A stretch of DNA of 64,000 bases from Rhodanobacter sp. C05 (GCF_002001165.1 NZ_MUNQ01000026.1:1-64000), one strand, 5' to 3'. Counted from the first letter of the stretch, positions 15,584 to 25,354 are shown. Notes: generated by a model from the sequence alone, not told the origin. Numbers and translations: made by a program.

Positions 15584-17242
15584 GTGAAGCGACTGATGCT
15601 TTCCACCCTTGCCCTGGCCGTATCCTCGGCGCTGATGGCTGCCGCCGTGCCGACACCGGCGTTCGATCCCCACCGCCTGTCCGACGAAGTGAAGACCTTG
15701 TCCTCGGACGCCTTCGAGGGCCGCGGCCCGAACACGCCGGGCGAGACCAGGACCATCGACTACATGGTGGCGCAGATGAAGGCCGCCGGACTGCAGCCCG
15801 GTGGTGACCTCAAGGATGGCAAGCGCAGCTGGACGCAGGCGGTGCCGCTGCTGCGCACCGAGATCATCGGCACACCGACGCTGACACTGACGCTGAAGGG
15901 TAACAACCAGACGCTGACGCAAGGCAACGAGATTGCTGTGCGCGCCCCGATGGACGGCTCGACTGCGGTGGCGATCGTCGATGCGCCGCTGGTATTTGTC
16001 GGCTATGGCGTGAAGGCGCCGGAGCGCCACTGGGACGACTTCAAGGGCGTCGACCTGCACGGCAAGATCGCCGTGGTGCTGATCAACGATCCGGATTTCG
16101 AGACCGGCGTGGGCGACTTCGGTGGCAAGACGATGACCTACTACGGTCGCTGGACCTACAAGTACGAAGAGGCTGCGCGCCGGGGTGCGCTGGGCGTGCT
16201 GATCGTGCACGAGACCGCACCGGCCTCGTATGGCTGGGCCACAGTGAAGAATTCCAATACCAACACGATGTTCGACATCGTGCGCGACAAGCCGGCTGCC
16301 GTGCATCCGCAGCTGGAGGCATGGATCCAGCGCGACCTCGCGGTCAGCATGTTCAAGCAGGCCGGGCTCGATTTCGAGACGCTGAAGAAGCTGGCACAGA
16401 CGCGCGATTTCAAGCCGGTGCTGCTGAAGGGCGAGAGCCTGTCGGCCAGCTTCAAGGTCGACAAGAGCGTGATCACCTCGCACAACATCGTCGGTCGCAT
16501 CGAAGGCAGCAAGCACCCGGACCAGACGGTGATCTACAGCGCGCACTGGGATCATCTCGGGGTCGGCCAGCCCGACGCCAAGGGTGATCGCATCTACAAC
16601 GGCGCGGTCGACAATGCCACCGGCACCGCGTCACTGATCGAGCTGGGCCGCGCATTTGCGCACGCACCACGGCCCGAGCGTTCGGTGGTGTTCCTCAATG
16701 TCACCGCCGAGGAGAAGGGTCTGCTCGGTTCGGAATACTACGCGGCGAACCCGCTGTATCCGCTGGCCAAGACGGCCGGCGTGCTCAACATGGATGCACT
16801 CGACCCGAATGGCCCGGCGCGCAACTTCACCATCTCCGGCAGCGCCAAGCTCGGTCTGCTGGACGACCTGATTGCCGACGCGAAGAAGTTCGACATGAGC
16901 TACACCGCCGACCCGAAGCCGGAAGCCGGGCATTTCTTCCGCTCCGATCACTTCTCGTTCGCCAAGCGCGGCGTACCGGCAATCTCGTTCGGCTCGGGCA
17001 ACGACTGGGTCGATGGCGGACTGGCAGCGGGCAAGGCTGCCGAAGACGAATACGTTGCCAAGCACTATCACCAACCGTCCGACGAATGGCAGGCCAGCTG
17101 GCCGTTCACCGGCATGGCGCGCGACCTGCAACTGCTCTACACGGTAGGTAGCCAGCTCGCCAATTCCGACCAGTGGCCGGACTGGAGCAAGGATTCGGAA
17201 TTCCGTGCCACGCGTGATGCAACAGCGGCAGAGCGTAAATAA
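15584..17242 (+). CDS. secreted M28-family metallopeptidase
   Basis: 552 residues with a signal peptide (MKRLMLSTLALAVSSALMAA). The catalytic M28 domain shows the expected two-zinc ligands: HWDHLG (about 322), DNATG (about 345), the EE pair in TAEEKGLLGSEYY (about 378), NMDALDP, and a late His in KHYHQPSDEW. An inserted protease-associated-like segment lies between about 130 and 260. Such enzymes are zinc aminopeptidases or glutamate carboxypeptidase-like exopeptidases of the periplasm or medium. Length and motif order are typical and no key residue is missing. Confidence 0.9.
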   Translation: MKRLMLSTLALAVSSALMAAAVPTPAFDPHRLSDEVKTLSSDAFEGRGPNTPGETRTIDYMVAQMKAAGLQPGGDLKDGKRSWTQAVPLLRTEIIGTPTLTLTLKGNNQTLTQGNEIAVRAPMDGSTAVAIVDAPLVFVGYGVKAPERHWDDFKGVDLHGKIAVVLINDPDFETGVGDFGGKTMTYYGRWTYKYEEAARRGALGVLIVHETAPASYGWATVKNSNTNTMFDIVRDKPAAVHPQLEAWIQRDLAVSMFKQAGLDFETLKKLAQTRDFKPVLLKGESLSASFKVDKSVITSHNIVGRIEGSKHPDQTVIYSAHWDHLGVGQPDAKGDRIYNGAVDNATGTASLIELGRAFAHAPRPERSVVFLNVTAEEKGLLGSEYYAANPLYPLAKTAGVLNMDALDPNGPARNFTISGSAKLGLLDDLIADAKKFDMSYTADPKPEAGHFFRSDHFSFAKRGVPAISFGSGNDWVDGGLAAGKAAEDEYVAKHYHQPSDEWQASWPFTGMARDLQLLYTVGSQLANSDQWPDWSKDSEFRATRDATAAERK

Positions 17243-17299
17243 CGCATGATGTATTCACTGCTCGACGAGCAGTGACCAACACCGAGCTCTTGATGTGCT

Positions 17300-17400
17300 C
17301 CCTCCCCTGCTTGCAGGGGAGGGTTGGGGAGGGGTGGGCTTTTGATCTTTCGCAAGCTCGGACAACCCCCTCCCAGCCTCCCCCTGTATGCAGGGGGAGG
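17300..17400. repeat. inverted pair of G/C-rich palindromic repeats
   Basis: Two hairpins face each other: CCCTCCCCTGC/GCAGGGGAGGG (17300-17323) and CCTCCCCCTG/CAGGGGGAGG (17377-17400). Each is flanked by the same G- or C-rich tail (TTGGGGAGGGGTGGG and its complement). They form a composite like the REP/BIME elements seen between genes in this group. The position between two convergent genes also allows a terminator role. Confidence 0.65.
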
Positions 17401-17444
17401 AGCCAGAGCCTTGCTGCATCAGCAAGGGCTGCGCTGCATCAGGT

Positions 17445-18458
17445 TCAATGTTTACCGTAAGCCCATAGCAGAAACGGCGGCAACATCTGCTTCCACGCCG
17501 CCTGGTTGTGCCTGCCACCCTGCAGCAGGAACAGCGCGATATCCGTCCGGCGCGATGGGTGCCGTGCATAGTCAAGATTGACCGAGTAGCCCAGCTGTTT
17601 CAGGCCGCCCTCGTGAAAACCGTCAGCGCCGCGATATCCCTCGATGACATCCTGCACATCATTGACCGCATCGATGATGCCGTTGCCATCGCGATCACTG
17701 TTTTCTTCCGCGGTGCCGACCGCAAACCACATCTTCAGACCGGCGCGTTTGCCTCCGCGATCGACCATGCCCTGCACCAGTCGCGTGTGCTCGATTGCCG
17801 TCGCATTGCTGCGATCAGTCGCCAGCCAGAACGATGGCGAGAACGCACCGACCCGACCGAATACATCCGGATACTGCCAGCCAAGATTGAACGCATTCAG
17901 CGCACCGAGCGACCAGCCGAGCATCGCGCGATCGCGGACGGATCGGCGTGTGCGGTAGTGCGCATCGATATACGGCACCAGCTGCGTGGCAACCCAGGCG
18001 GAATACTCCTGCGCGCGGGTGCCGATCGGACCAATCGGCGAGCCGCCCACCAGGCTGCGTGATGTCGAGCGATCGGACAGTCCGTAGCCGCTGGCGCGGT
18101 CGGCCAGCATGTCGATCGCGACCACGATGACGGGCTGGATCGCATGCTGGCGATAAAGTTGCGCCAGTGTCGCCTGCAGCCCCACAGCGGCCATGTCCTG
18201 ACCATCATTCGCGTACAGCACCGGATAGTGCCGGCCTGATGCGGCACTGCTGTCGTAGTCCTGTGGCAGGTACACCGCCACCTTGATCCGCTCCGGCGCG
18301 AAAGCTGTCGCATCGAGTTGCAGGCTAATCACGGCGCTGTTGGCATCGGCGACCGTCGTCACCGTGGCAGCTACAGCCCAGCCATTACCTGCGCAACACG
18401 CCAGCAGCCATGCGAGCAACAGACACGTACCCGACCTGCTTGCGCGCGACAAACGCAT
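17445..18458 (-). CDS. secreted esterase of the EstD/feruloyl-esterase-like alpha/beta hydrolase family
   Basis: 337 residues with a signal peptide (LLLAWLLACCAGNGWAVAA). The PF00756-type core includes KVAVYLPQDYDSS, YPVLYANDGQDM, the nucleophile elbow GWSLGALNAF (Ser) and a late GGRHNQAAWKQML bearing the likely catalytic His. It could remove acyl groups from sugars or act on other esters; the substrate is not predictable. The start ATG at 18458 shares its A with the stop of the upstream GH13 gene (TGATG), so translation is coupled and the two belong to one operon. A much longer upstream frame is a shadow of that neighbour. Confidence 0.85.
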   Translation of the reverse strand: MRLSRASRSGTCLLLAWLLACCAGNGWAVAATVTTVADANSAVISLQLDATAFAPERIKVAVYLPQDYDSSAASGRHYPVLYANDGQDMAAVGLQATLAQLYRQHAIQPVIVVAIDMLADRASGYGLSDRSTSRSLVGGSPIGPIGTRAQEYSAWVATQLVPYIDAHYRTRRSVRDRAMLGWSLGALNAFNLGWQYPDVFGRVGAFSPSFWLATDRSNATAIEHTRLVQGMVDRGGKRAGLKMWFAVGTAEENSDRDGNGIIDAVNDVQDVIEGYRGADGFHEGGLKQLGYSVNLDYARHPSRRTDIALFLLQGGRHNQAAWKQMLPPFLLWAYGKH

Positions 18459-20077
18459 CAGTCCAGGCTGGCAAACCACACGCCATGGCCTGGCAGTTGC
18501 AACTGGCGGCCTTCCAGATGAGCCTGCAACAGACCATGACCATCCACCGCCACCGGCTTGCCGAGCGTGGCCGGCAGGGTCAGTTCGGCGGCGGCATCGG
18601 CAAGGTTGAACACCACCAGCAAGGTCTGTCCGGCAAAGCGGCGAATGAAGGCCAGCACCGGCTCGGCGGTATCCAGGAAATGGATGTCGCCCCAGCGCAG
18701 CGCCGGTTGCAACTGGCGCCAGTGCATGAAGGTGCGGAAGCCGTTCAACACAGAATGCGGATCGGCCTCCTGGTGCGCTACCGCCAGTGAACGATGCTCC
18801 CGCGGCACCGGCAACCAGGGCATGCCCCGACTGAAGCCGGCATGCGCATCGTCGCTCCACGGCATCGGCGTACGGCAACCGTCGCGTCCCTTGAACTGCG
18901 GCCAGAACGCAATGCCGTAGGGATCCTGCAGGGATTCAAAGGGCAGCTCCGCCTCGGTCAGACCAAGCTCCTCGCCCTGGTACACGCAGACCGAACCGCG
19001 CAGCGAGCAGACCATGGCGGTAAGCAGGTTGGGCAGTTGCCCGGAAGCCTGTCCCTTGCCCCAGCGTGTCAGCACACGTTCGACATCGTGGTTGGAGATC
19101 GCCCAGCACGGCCAGCCTTCGGTCATCTGCGCTTCCAGCGTCTGCACCGTGCCCCGGATGTGCGCAGCGCTGAAGTCGTCGGTCAACAGCTCGAAGCTGT
19201 AGCCCATGTGCAGGTGGCCATCGCGGGTGTATTCGGCCATTGTCGCCAGCGAATCCTCGGAGGAGATTTCACCCAGCGCGGCGACATCCGGATAGCGGTC
19301 CATCAAGGCACGCAGCTCGCCGAGAAACGCCAGGTTCTCCGGCTGCGTGTTGTTGTAGTAGTGGTACTGGAAAGCGTAGGGGTTGTCCGGGCTGAAGCCG
19401 CGACCCACGCGCTTCTCCTTCGGCTTCGGCGGGTTGTCGCGCAGCTGCTGATCGTGGAAACAGAAGTTGATCGCATCCAGACGTACCCCGTCCACACCCT
19501 TGTCCAGCCAGAAACGCACGCTGTCGAGAATCGCCGCGCGCACCTCGGCATCGTGGAAATTCAGATCCGGCTGCGAAGTCAGAAAATTGTGCAGGTAGTA
19601 CTGGCCGCGGCGAGGTTCCCACTGCCAGGCCGAACCGCCGAACAGCGACAGCCAGTTGTTCGGCGCACTGCCGTCGGCGCGCGCGTCGGCCCACACATAC
19701 CAGTCGGCCTTCGGGTTGTTGCGACTCTGCCGGCTTTCGAGGAACCACTCATGCTCGGCCGAGGTATGGCTGAGCACCTGATCGATCATCACCTTCAAAC
19801 CCAGACCATGCGCCTTGCCGAGCAGGCGGTCGAAGTCGGCCAGCGTGCCGAACAGCGGGTCGACATTGCGGTAGTCGGCGATGTCGTAGCCGAAGTCGGC
19901 CATTGGCGACTTGAAGAAGGGAGCGATCCAGATCGCGTCGACCCCCAGGCTGGCCACGTAGTCGAGCCGCTCGATGATGCCCGGCAGATCGCCCACGCCG
20001 TCGCCGTCCGTGTCCTGAAAACTGCGTGGATAGATCTGATAGGTGACGGCGCCGCGCCACCAGGGTGCATCACTCAT
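18458..20077 (-). CDS. cytoplasmic GH13 alpha-glucosidase (GH13_23-like)
   Basis: 539 residues without a signal peptide. It shows the GH13 conserved regions: GVDAIWIAPFFKSPMADFGY, DQVLSHTS, DGVRLDAINF (nucleophile Asp), AALGEISSED (acid/base Glu) and AISNHDVERV (third Asp). The sequence closely follows the Xanthomonas alpha-glucosidase that hydrolyses and transfers alpha-glucosyl units, from recollection of that protein. It would finish maltose or other alpha-glucosides in the cytosol. Start at 20077 (MSDAPWW) chosen for the GGGA ribosome site; 20083 is an alternative. An ATACGTAT-type palindrome lies 109 bp upstream. Confidence 0.9.
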   Translation of the reverse strand: MSDAPWWRGAVTYQIYPRSFQDTDGDGVGDLPGIIERLDYVASLGVDAIWIAPFFKSPMADFGYDIADYRNVDPLFGTLADFDRLLGKAHGLGLKVMIDQVLSHTSAEHEWFLESRQSRNNPKADWYVWADARADGSAPNNWLSLFGGSAWQWEPRRGQYYLHNFLTSQPDLNFHDAEVRAAILDSVRFWLDKGVDGVRLDAINFCFHDQQLRDNPPKPKEKRVGRGFSPDNPYAFQYHYYNNTQPENLAFLGELRALMDRYPDVAALGEISSEDSLATMAEYTRDGHLHMGYSFELLTDDFSAAHIRGTVQTLEAQMTEGWPCWAISNHDVERVLTRWGKGQASGQLPNLLTAMVCSLRGSVCVYQGEELGLTEAELPFESLQDPYGIAFWPQFKGRDGCRTPMPWSDDAHAGFSRGMPWLPVPREHRSLAVAHQEADPHSVLNGFRTFMHWRQLQPALRWGDIHFLDTAEPVLAFIRRFAGQTLLVVFNLADAAAELTLPATLGKPVAVDGHGLLQAHLEGRQLQLPGHGVWFASLD

Positions 20078-20150
20078 TCGCATGTCCCATGGATTCCTGC
20101 CCGAACTGCAGCGATATGCCCGGCGGGCGCTCCTTCGCAGCTTGTCAGGG

Positions 20151-20199
20151 AGCTTAATGGCTGCATGCAATGACGACCGCGACACTGCATACGTATTCA
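20151..20199 (-). promoter_or_regulatory. operator 1 and -10 element upstream of the GH13 glucosidase
   Basis: The palindrome TGAATACGTATGCA (minus strand, 20186-20199) is followed after exactly 29 nt by TAAGCT (20156-20151), a plausible -10. There is no good -35 between them. The same arrangement recurs at three other promoters in the window. Confidence 0.65.
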
Positions 20200-20401
20200 T
20201 GTATCGCACCTATCGCATTGCAGCATTTCATGCTTCAACGCCATATGGACGTCCATTTGAAAAATGAAGAAACCTTCACAAATGGAGTCTGGCACTGGAT
20301 TGCACACGCATGCGCATGGTGCGCAGGCAACCCGGACAAGGGTGTGCACGCGACCACTTTTCCCGAGTCGCAATGCGGGTTTGCGGTGCACAGCAGCACA
20401 A

Positions 20402-20450
20402 TGAATACGTATTCAGTAAACGATCCGCTTGCAAAAGAGCGCCCTACCAT
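20402..20450 (+). promoter_or_regulatory. operator 2 and -10 element upstream of TonB receptor 1
   Basis: The perfect 14-bp palindrome TGAATACGTATTCA (20402-20415) is followed after 29 nt by TACCAT (20445-20450). The TonB receptor start is 113 nt further on. The 485-bp divergent region 20078-20562 thus has one site per direction. I see nothing else of note in it. Confidence 0.7.
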
Positions 20451-20562
20451 GATCCCCACGTTGACGGGTCATCGGCTCATGCGACCGTGCTGTTCACCGA
20501 AAACGTTGGGGCAATGACCGCAACCACAACAATATGATGTGCAACCCTGGGAGGGGATAACG

Positions 20563-23526
20563 ATGGTACTGAAACGCAATGTGCTGGCCCTGGCGCTTGC
20601 TTCTGCTGGATTCTGCTTCTCGCTTGGAGTCCATGCGACACCCGCTGACAACAACGCGAATCCGGGCAGTGCATCCGTCTCGTCCAATGCGCAGGCACCC
20701 AACCCGCAGAGCACCGATACGCAAAGCCAGACCGCTACGTCAAACGACACTGCGGCGCCTAAAAAAGCCGACCAGAAAACTCAGCTGGCCAAGAGCCTCG
20801 GCGCGATCACGGTGACCGGCTACAGCAAGAGCATCGAGACAGCGGTCGACATCCAGCGCTATGCGGACACCATCCAGAACGTGGTGACGGCCGCGGACAT
20901 CGGCGGCCTGCCGGACCAGTCGATCGCCGACGCACTGACCCGCCTGCCCGGCGTCACTGCCGAGCGCATCGGTGGCGAAGCCTCGCAGATCAACTGCAAC
21001 GGCCTGTCGGGCAACTTCATCCAGACCACGCTGGACGGCCGTGTGCAGCCGTCGACCAGCGGCACCAACTACATCCAGTTCGACCAGTACCCGGCCGAGC
21101 TGATCAATCAGGCCACCGTGTACAAATCGCAGCAGGCCAACCTGATCGAAGGTGGCGTAGGCTGCTCGATCGCAATGCAGACGGCCAATCCGCTTGAAGC
21201 CAAGCAGGAGCAGACCGTCAACATCGACATGCGTGGCAGCTACAACAACCAGGCCAGCGATGTATTCGGCGCCAATCCGGAAGGCTACCGCTTCAGTGCT
21301 GCATGGCAGGGCAAGTTCCTCAACGACACGCTGGGCGTGGGCCTGGGCTTCGCCCGCATGCAGCAGCCGCATGTTTCCGAGCAGTGGGTGGGTGAGGCCT
21401 TCGACGGGCAGCAACCCATCAACAATGCATTGCAGCAGGCCTATCCTTCCCAGGGTATCCAGGTGCAACAGAACGGTGGTGAGGAGCGCCGCAACGGCTA
21501 TCTGTCGACCATCGTGTGGAAACCCACCGACAACCTGCAGATCAGCGGCAACGGCTTCTACTCGCAATACGACGACGCCTCATTCGGCCGCGGCTTCCGC
21601 GCACAGCTGTTCGATCAGAATCAGGCGCAGATCACCAATCCGGTACTGCTGCCGAATGGCGCGATCGTCGGCGGCACGGTCACCAGCAACCCGATGACTG
21701 GCCTCGATCCGCGAACCGCCGGCGACTGCAACAACGGAACGACCGCCTGTCCGTACAGCCACAATTTCGGCCTGGAAACCACCGCCGACAACTACACCAC
21801 GCATACCACCGTGTTCTCCGGTGGTCTGAATGCGAAGTGGACCAGCGGCCCGTGGACGGTGGTGGCCGACGCCTCGATGTCACGCGCGACCAGTGCCCAG
21901 ATCAATGTCGACACCACCGCCGATCCCTACAATGGCCTGGGCACGGCTTCACCCTCGTTGATGGGCCAGTCGCTCACCTACGGACTGAACGGCCTCAACG
22001 TCGGCTCGCTCACGGTACCCAACCCGGGCATCTACACCAATCTCGGTGACATGGCGTTGTCGCGCTACGGCGTCTATCCGTACGTCTATCACGACCTCGA
22101 CAAGGGCTTCCGTCTCGAGTCCACCTACGAGCTTTCGAACAGTTCGCTGCTCTCGGCGATCGAGGGCGGCGTCTACATCAACAACCATACCTACAATGCC
22201 GACCGCTCGGCCTATGTGTACGGTTCGGAATGGGGTGACAACCTGTCGGCCGGCGCACCGCTGCTGCTCAACAGCAGCAATGCGATCAACACTTGCTGGC
22301 GCGGCGACTTTGCCGGCATGCCGTGCTTCCTCGCGCTGAACGGCCCGGCCATCCTGGCGGCGAACGGCATCACCAATACCACGCCACTGAAGAGCTGGGC
22401 CAACAACTGGACCTACATCCAGAGCGGCCAGGTCGACGTGAAATCGCGCGATGCCTACCTGATGGCTGACATCGACACCAACCTGTTCGATCACAGCGTG
22501 ACCGGCAACGTGGGCGTGCGCGTGGTGCGTACCTCGCAATACAGCAGCGGCCTGCAGCAGGTGGGCAATGGTGCCGGCATACCGATCACCGATCAGACTG
22601 GCGTGACCAGCAGCGACTACATCCCGGTGACTCAGGGCAAGACCTACACCGATGTGCTGCCGTCGATCAACCTGACCTACCACTTCGACGAGGCGAACCA
22701 GCTGCGCTTCTCTGCGGCCAAGGTGATGGCACCGCCGCCGATCAGCTCGCTGCTGGCCGGCCACGGCTCCTGGGTATCTGACGGGCAGTACAACCTGTGG
22801 AGCAACACCAGCCCGCTGCTCGACCCGATGTACGCCGGCCAGTTCGACCTGAGCTTCGAGCACTACTTCCCCGAATCGAGCGGTGCGTTCACCGCACACG
22901 TGTTCACCAAGCACATCGACTCGTTCGTGCAGCAGATCGTCTACAACGACTTCGACTTCGCCAGTGCCGGCATCACGGTACCGATCGATCCGACCACCGG
23001 CAGGCCGTACCTCAACGGCCAGTACCAGACCTCGTTCAACAACACCAAGGGCGGCACGGTTCACGGCCTGGATCTGTTCTACCAGAAGACCCACTTCCTG
23101 CCCGGCGTATGGTCTGGACTGGGCGTAAGCGCCGGCTTCTCGCTGACCCAGAGTGCCGTGCAGTCGCTCTCGGCACTGAGCGGGCCGCCGCAGAACCAGG
23201 GCCTGCCGGGCCTGTCGAAGAAGTCGGCCAGCGCGGCACTGTTCTACGACAACGGCACGTTCTCGGTCCGCCTGAACGGCACCTACCGCTCGTCGTTCGT
23301 GTCCGACTCGCAGATGTCGGTGAACAACCAGATCGTCTATTTCGCTCCCGAGACGGTGTTCGACCTGCAGACGGCCTACAACTTCACCAAGAACGTGAGC
23401 CTGCTGTTCCAGATCCTCAACCTGACCAACCAGCCGACCCGTACCTACTTCGGCAACACGCAGCAGACCGGCACGATCCAGTACTTCGGTCAGACGACCT
23501 ACCTCGGCGTCAACATCAAGCTGTAA
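20563..23526 (+). CDS. TonB-dependent receptor, Xanthomonas/Caulobacter sugar type
   Basis: 987-residue outer-membrane transporter. A signal peptide is followed by a Gln/Ser/Thr-rich linker, a TonB-box-like AITVTGYSKS, then the plug: AADIGGLPDQSIADALTRLPGVTAER and the DGR...QFDQYPAELI and LIEGGVGCSI segments typical of the TonB-Xanth-Caul group. The 22-strand barrel ends in an aromatic-alternating strand (QTTYLGVNIKL). Members of this group carry oligosaccharides such as maltodextrins and xylo-oligomers. The context of three alpha-glucan enzymes suggests maltodextrin or starch fragments; this is inference. Start at 20563 has the strong ribosome site GGGAGGGG. Terminator hairpins follow. Confidence 0.92.
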   Translation: MVLKRNVLALALASAGFCFSLGVHATPADNNANPGSASVSSNAQAPNPQSTDTQSQTATSNDTAAPKKADQKTQLAKSLGAITVTGYSKSIETAVDIQRYADTIQNVVTAADIGGLPDQSIADALTRLPGVTAERIGGEASQINCNGLSGNFIQTTLDGRVQPSTSGTNYIQFDQYPAELINQATVYKSQQANLIEGGVGCSIAMQTANPLEAKQEQTVNIDMRGSYNNQASDVFGANPEGYRFSAAWQGKFLNDTLGVGLGFARMQQPHVSEQWVGEAFDGQQPINNALQQAYPSQGIQVQQNGGEERRNGYLSTIVWKPTDNLQISGNGFYSQYDDASFGRGFRAQLFDQNQAQITNPVLLPNGAIVGGTVTSNPMTGLDPRTAGDCNNGTTACPYSHNFGLETTADNYTTHTTVFSGGLNAKWTSGPWTVVADASMSRATSAQINVDTTADPYNGLGTASPSLMGQSLTYGLNGLNVGSLTVPNPGIYTNLGDMALSRYGVYPYVYHDLDKGFRLESTYELSNSSLLSAIEGGVYINNHTYNADRSAYVYGSEWGDNLSAGAPLLLNSSNAINTCWRGDFAGMPCFLALNGPAILAANGITNTTPLKSWANNWTYIQSGQVDVKSRDAYLMADIDTNLFDHSVTGNVGVRVVRTSQYSSGLQQVGNGAGIPITDQTGVTSSDYIPVTQGKTYTDVLPSINLTYHFDEANQLRFSAAKVMAPPPISSLLAGHGSWVSDGQYNLWSNTSPLLDPMYAGQFDLSFEHYFPESSGAFTAHVFTKHIDSFVQQIVYNDFDFASAGITVPIDPTTGRPYLNGQYQTSFNNTKGGTVHGLDLFYQKTHFLPGVWSGLGVSAGFSLTQSAVQSLSALSGPPQNQGLPGLSKKSASAALFYDNGTFSVRLNGTYRSSFVSDSQMSVNNQIVYFAPETVFDLQTAYNFTKNVSLLFQILNLTNQPTRTYFGNTQQTGTIQYFGQTTYLGVNIKL

Positions 23527-23533
23527 GCACCAC

Positions 23534-23561
23534 GCCGGACATCGCCCTCACGATGTCCGGC
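23534..23561 (+). terminator. hairpin terminator after TonB receptor 1
   Basis: GCCGGACATCG and CGATGTCCGGC form an 11-bp perfect stem, 6-nt loop, followed by a pyrimidine run CTCTTCTCT. It begins 8 bp after the stop codon. Confidence 0.7.
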
Positions 23562-23573
23562 CTCTTCTCTCCA

Positions 23574-23605
23574 AACCGGTTCTGCAGCATGTAGCGGAAC
23601 CGGTT
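23574..23605 (+). promoter_or_regulatory. paired AACCGGTT palindromes before the amylase gene
   Basis: AACCGGTTC at 23574-23582 and GAACCGGTT at 23597-23605 are inverted copies, and each core AACCGGTT is itself a palindrome. It could be a second terminator stem (CTTTT follows) or a double operator for the downstream amylase gene. The sequence does not decide. Confidence 0.4.
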
Positions 23606-23746
23606 CTTTTGAACACGATTCGATGTGACACGCCAAGGGCGGTTGCCGGCCTTCCACCTGGCCGACGAATCATCTGCCGACCTGCTCCATCACCGCCCCG
23701 TGCTTCCGCCCGCACAATGAACGCGCGACCACTTCAGCAGGCCGAC

Positions 23747-25324
23747 ATGCCCAGACTCTCCTTTCTCGCTTGCGGCATCGCCACTGCGCTCGCCCTGCTC
23801 TCGCCAGGGCTGGCCCGCAGCCATGCTGACACCACGCTGCACGCACCCTCAACCACCGCTTCGCCAAAGACGTCATCCGACGTGTGGTACGAGATCTTCG
23901 TGCGCTCCTGGGCCGACAGCAACAGCGACGGCATCGGCGATCTCAATGGCATCACCGCACGGCTCGATTACCTGAAGTCACTCGGTGTCAGCGGCATCTG
24001 GCTGATGCCGATCAACCCGTCGCCGAGCTATCACGGCTACGACGTTACCGACTTCTACGGGATCAACCCGCAATACGGCACGATGGCCGATTTCCAGCAC
24101 CTGCTGGACGCGGCGCACCAGCGCGGCATCAAGGTGATCATCGATCTGGTGATCAACCACACCAGCGCGCTGCACCCGTGGTTCATCGCCGCCAACAACC
24201 CGCAGGATCCGCATCACGACTGGTACAACTGGGCACGCCCGGGCACCAACCTCGATGCGATCAGCGCCACCGGCACACCAGCCTGGCACACGACACCAGC
24301 CGGCCAGCACTACATCGGTGTGTTCACCGGCATGATGCCTGACCTGGATTACGACACGCCTGCCGTGCGCGAGGAGATGATCCGCGTGGGCCAGTTCTGG
24401 TTGAAGAAGGGTGTCGACGGTTTCCGGCTGGATGCGGCCCAGCACATCTACTACGACTTCAAGTCGCAGGACGGCGATCCGGTCGTGTTGAAAAAAAACT
24501 TGGCGTGGTGGTCGCAGTTCCGCCATGGCATCGATGCGGTCACCCCCCATGCCTACGTGGTAGGCGAAGTCGCGCAGGAAACACCCGACCGACTGGCGCC
24601 GTATCTAAGTCCGCTGAGTTCCGTGTTCGATTTTCCACTGGCGAAGCAGCTGATCGACAGTGCGAAGAGCGAACATGCCGGCCAGCTCGCTGCGCTGCTC
24701 GCGCAGACCGAGGCCGACTATCGCAAGGTCACTGGCAAGTCCGGTGTGGATGCGCCGTTCCTTTCAAATCACGACCAGGAACGCGTGATGAGCCAGCTCG
24801 ACGGCAACCCGAAGCACATGCGCATGGCCGCCGCGATGCTGCTCACCCTGCCCGGCCAGCCGTTCATCTACTACGGCGAGGAACTGGGCATGCGCGGGCA
24901 GAAACCCGATGAGGATCTGCGTGAACCGATGCGCTGGAACCGCTCGTCAAAAGCACCAGGCGAAGCCACCTGGAAAACCTCGACCTCACACGACGGACCG
25001 TCGGTATCGGTGGAGTCGGAACAGGCCAACCCTGATTCGTTGCTGCACTTCTACACCAGACTTATCCACTGGCGCAGCCAGGTGAGCGCACTGCGCGACG
25101 GTGCGATCCAGCCGCTCACACTGACCAATCCGCAGCTTGTCGGGTGGAAGCTCGACGACACCAGCGGCCATGTACTGGTGGTGCATAACCTGTCCGGCCA
25201 GCCGCAAAGCCTGCCGCTGCACGACAGCCACATCCATGCCGTGTTGCTGCAAAGCGCCAGCGGCAGCACGCTGCAGAAAGGTGAGTTGCAGATCCCGGCC
25301 TACAGCACGGCGATTCTGCAGTGA
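23747..25324 (+). CDS. periplasmic alpha-amylase-type GH13 enzyme
   Basis: 525 residues with a signal peptide (LSFLACGIATALALLSPGLARS). GH13 motifs: IWLMPINPSPSYHGYDVTDF, DLVINHTS, DGFRLDAAQHI (nucleophile Asp), YVVGEVAQE (acid/base Glu) and FLSNHDQERV (Asp), followed by a short beta-sandwich domain. It should cut alpha-1,4-glucans or maltodextrins in the periplasm after uptake through the neighbouring receptor. Start at 23747 preferred because the signal peptide begins there; 23717 is in frame. The GH31 gene follows after 30 bp, indicating co-transcription. Confidence 0.9.
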   Translation: MPRLSFLACGIATALALLSPGLARSHADTTLHAPSTTASPKTSSDVWYEIFVRSWADSNSDGIGDLNGITARLDYLKSLGVSGIWLMPINPSPSYHGYDVTDFYGINPQYGTMADFQHLLDAAHQRGIKVIIDLVINHTSALHPWFIAANNPQDPHHDWYNWARPGTNLDAISATGTPAWHTTPAGQHYIGVFTGMMPDLDYDTPAVREEMIRVGQFWLKKGVDGFRLDAAQHIYYDFKSQDGDPVVLKKNLAWWSQFRHGIDAVTPHAYVVGEVAQETPDRLAPYLSPLSSVFDFPLAKQLIDSAKSEHAGQLAALLAQTEADYRKVTGKSGVDAPFLSNHDQERVMSQLDGNPKHMRMAAAMLLTLPGQPFIYYGEELGMRGQKPDEDLREPMRWNRSSKAPGEATWKTSTSHDGPSVSVESEQANPDSLLHFYTRLIHWRSQVSALRDGAIQPLTLTNPQLVGWKLDDTSGHVLVVHNLSGQPQSLPLHDSHIHAVLLQSASGSTLQKGELQIPAYSTAILQ

Positions 25325-25354
25325 TGTTGCAGCAGGCAAAAGGAGCTTGATCCG

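Noticed and set aside
18459-18878. Long N-terminal extension of the esterase frame
   Set aside because: It is a shadow of the overlapping GH13 gene; the signal peptide starts at 18458 with a TGATG junction.
20170-20550. Short plus-strand frames in the divergent region before TonB receptor 1
   Set aside because: They cover both operators and a -10 element, have poor ribosome sites and no leader-like conservation with the other two modules.
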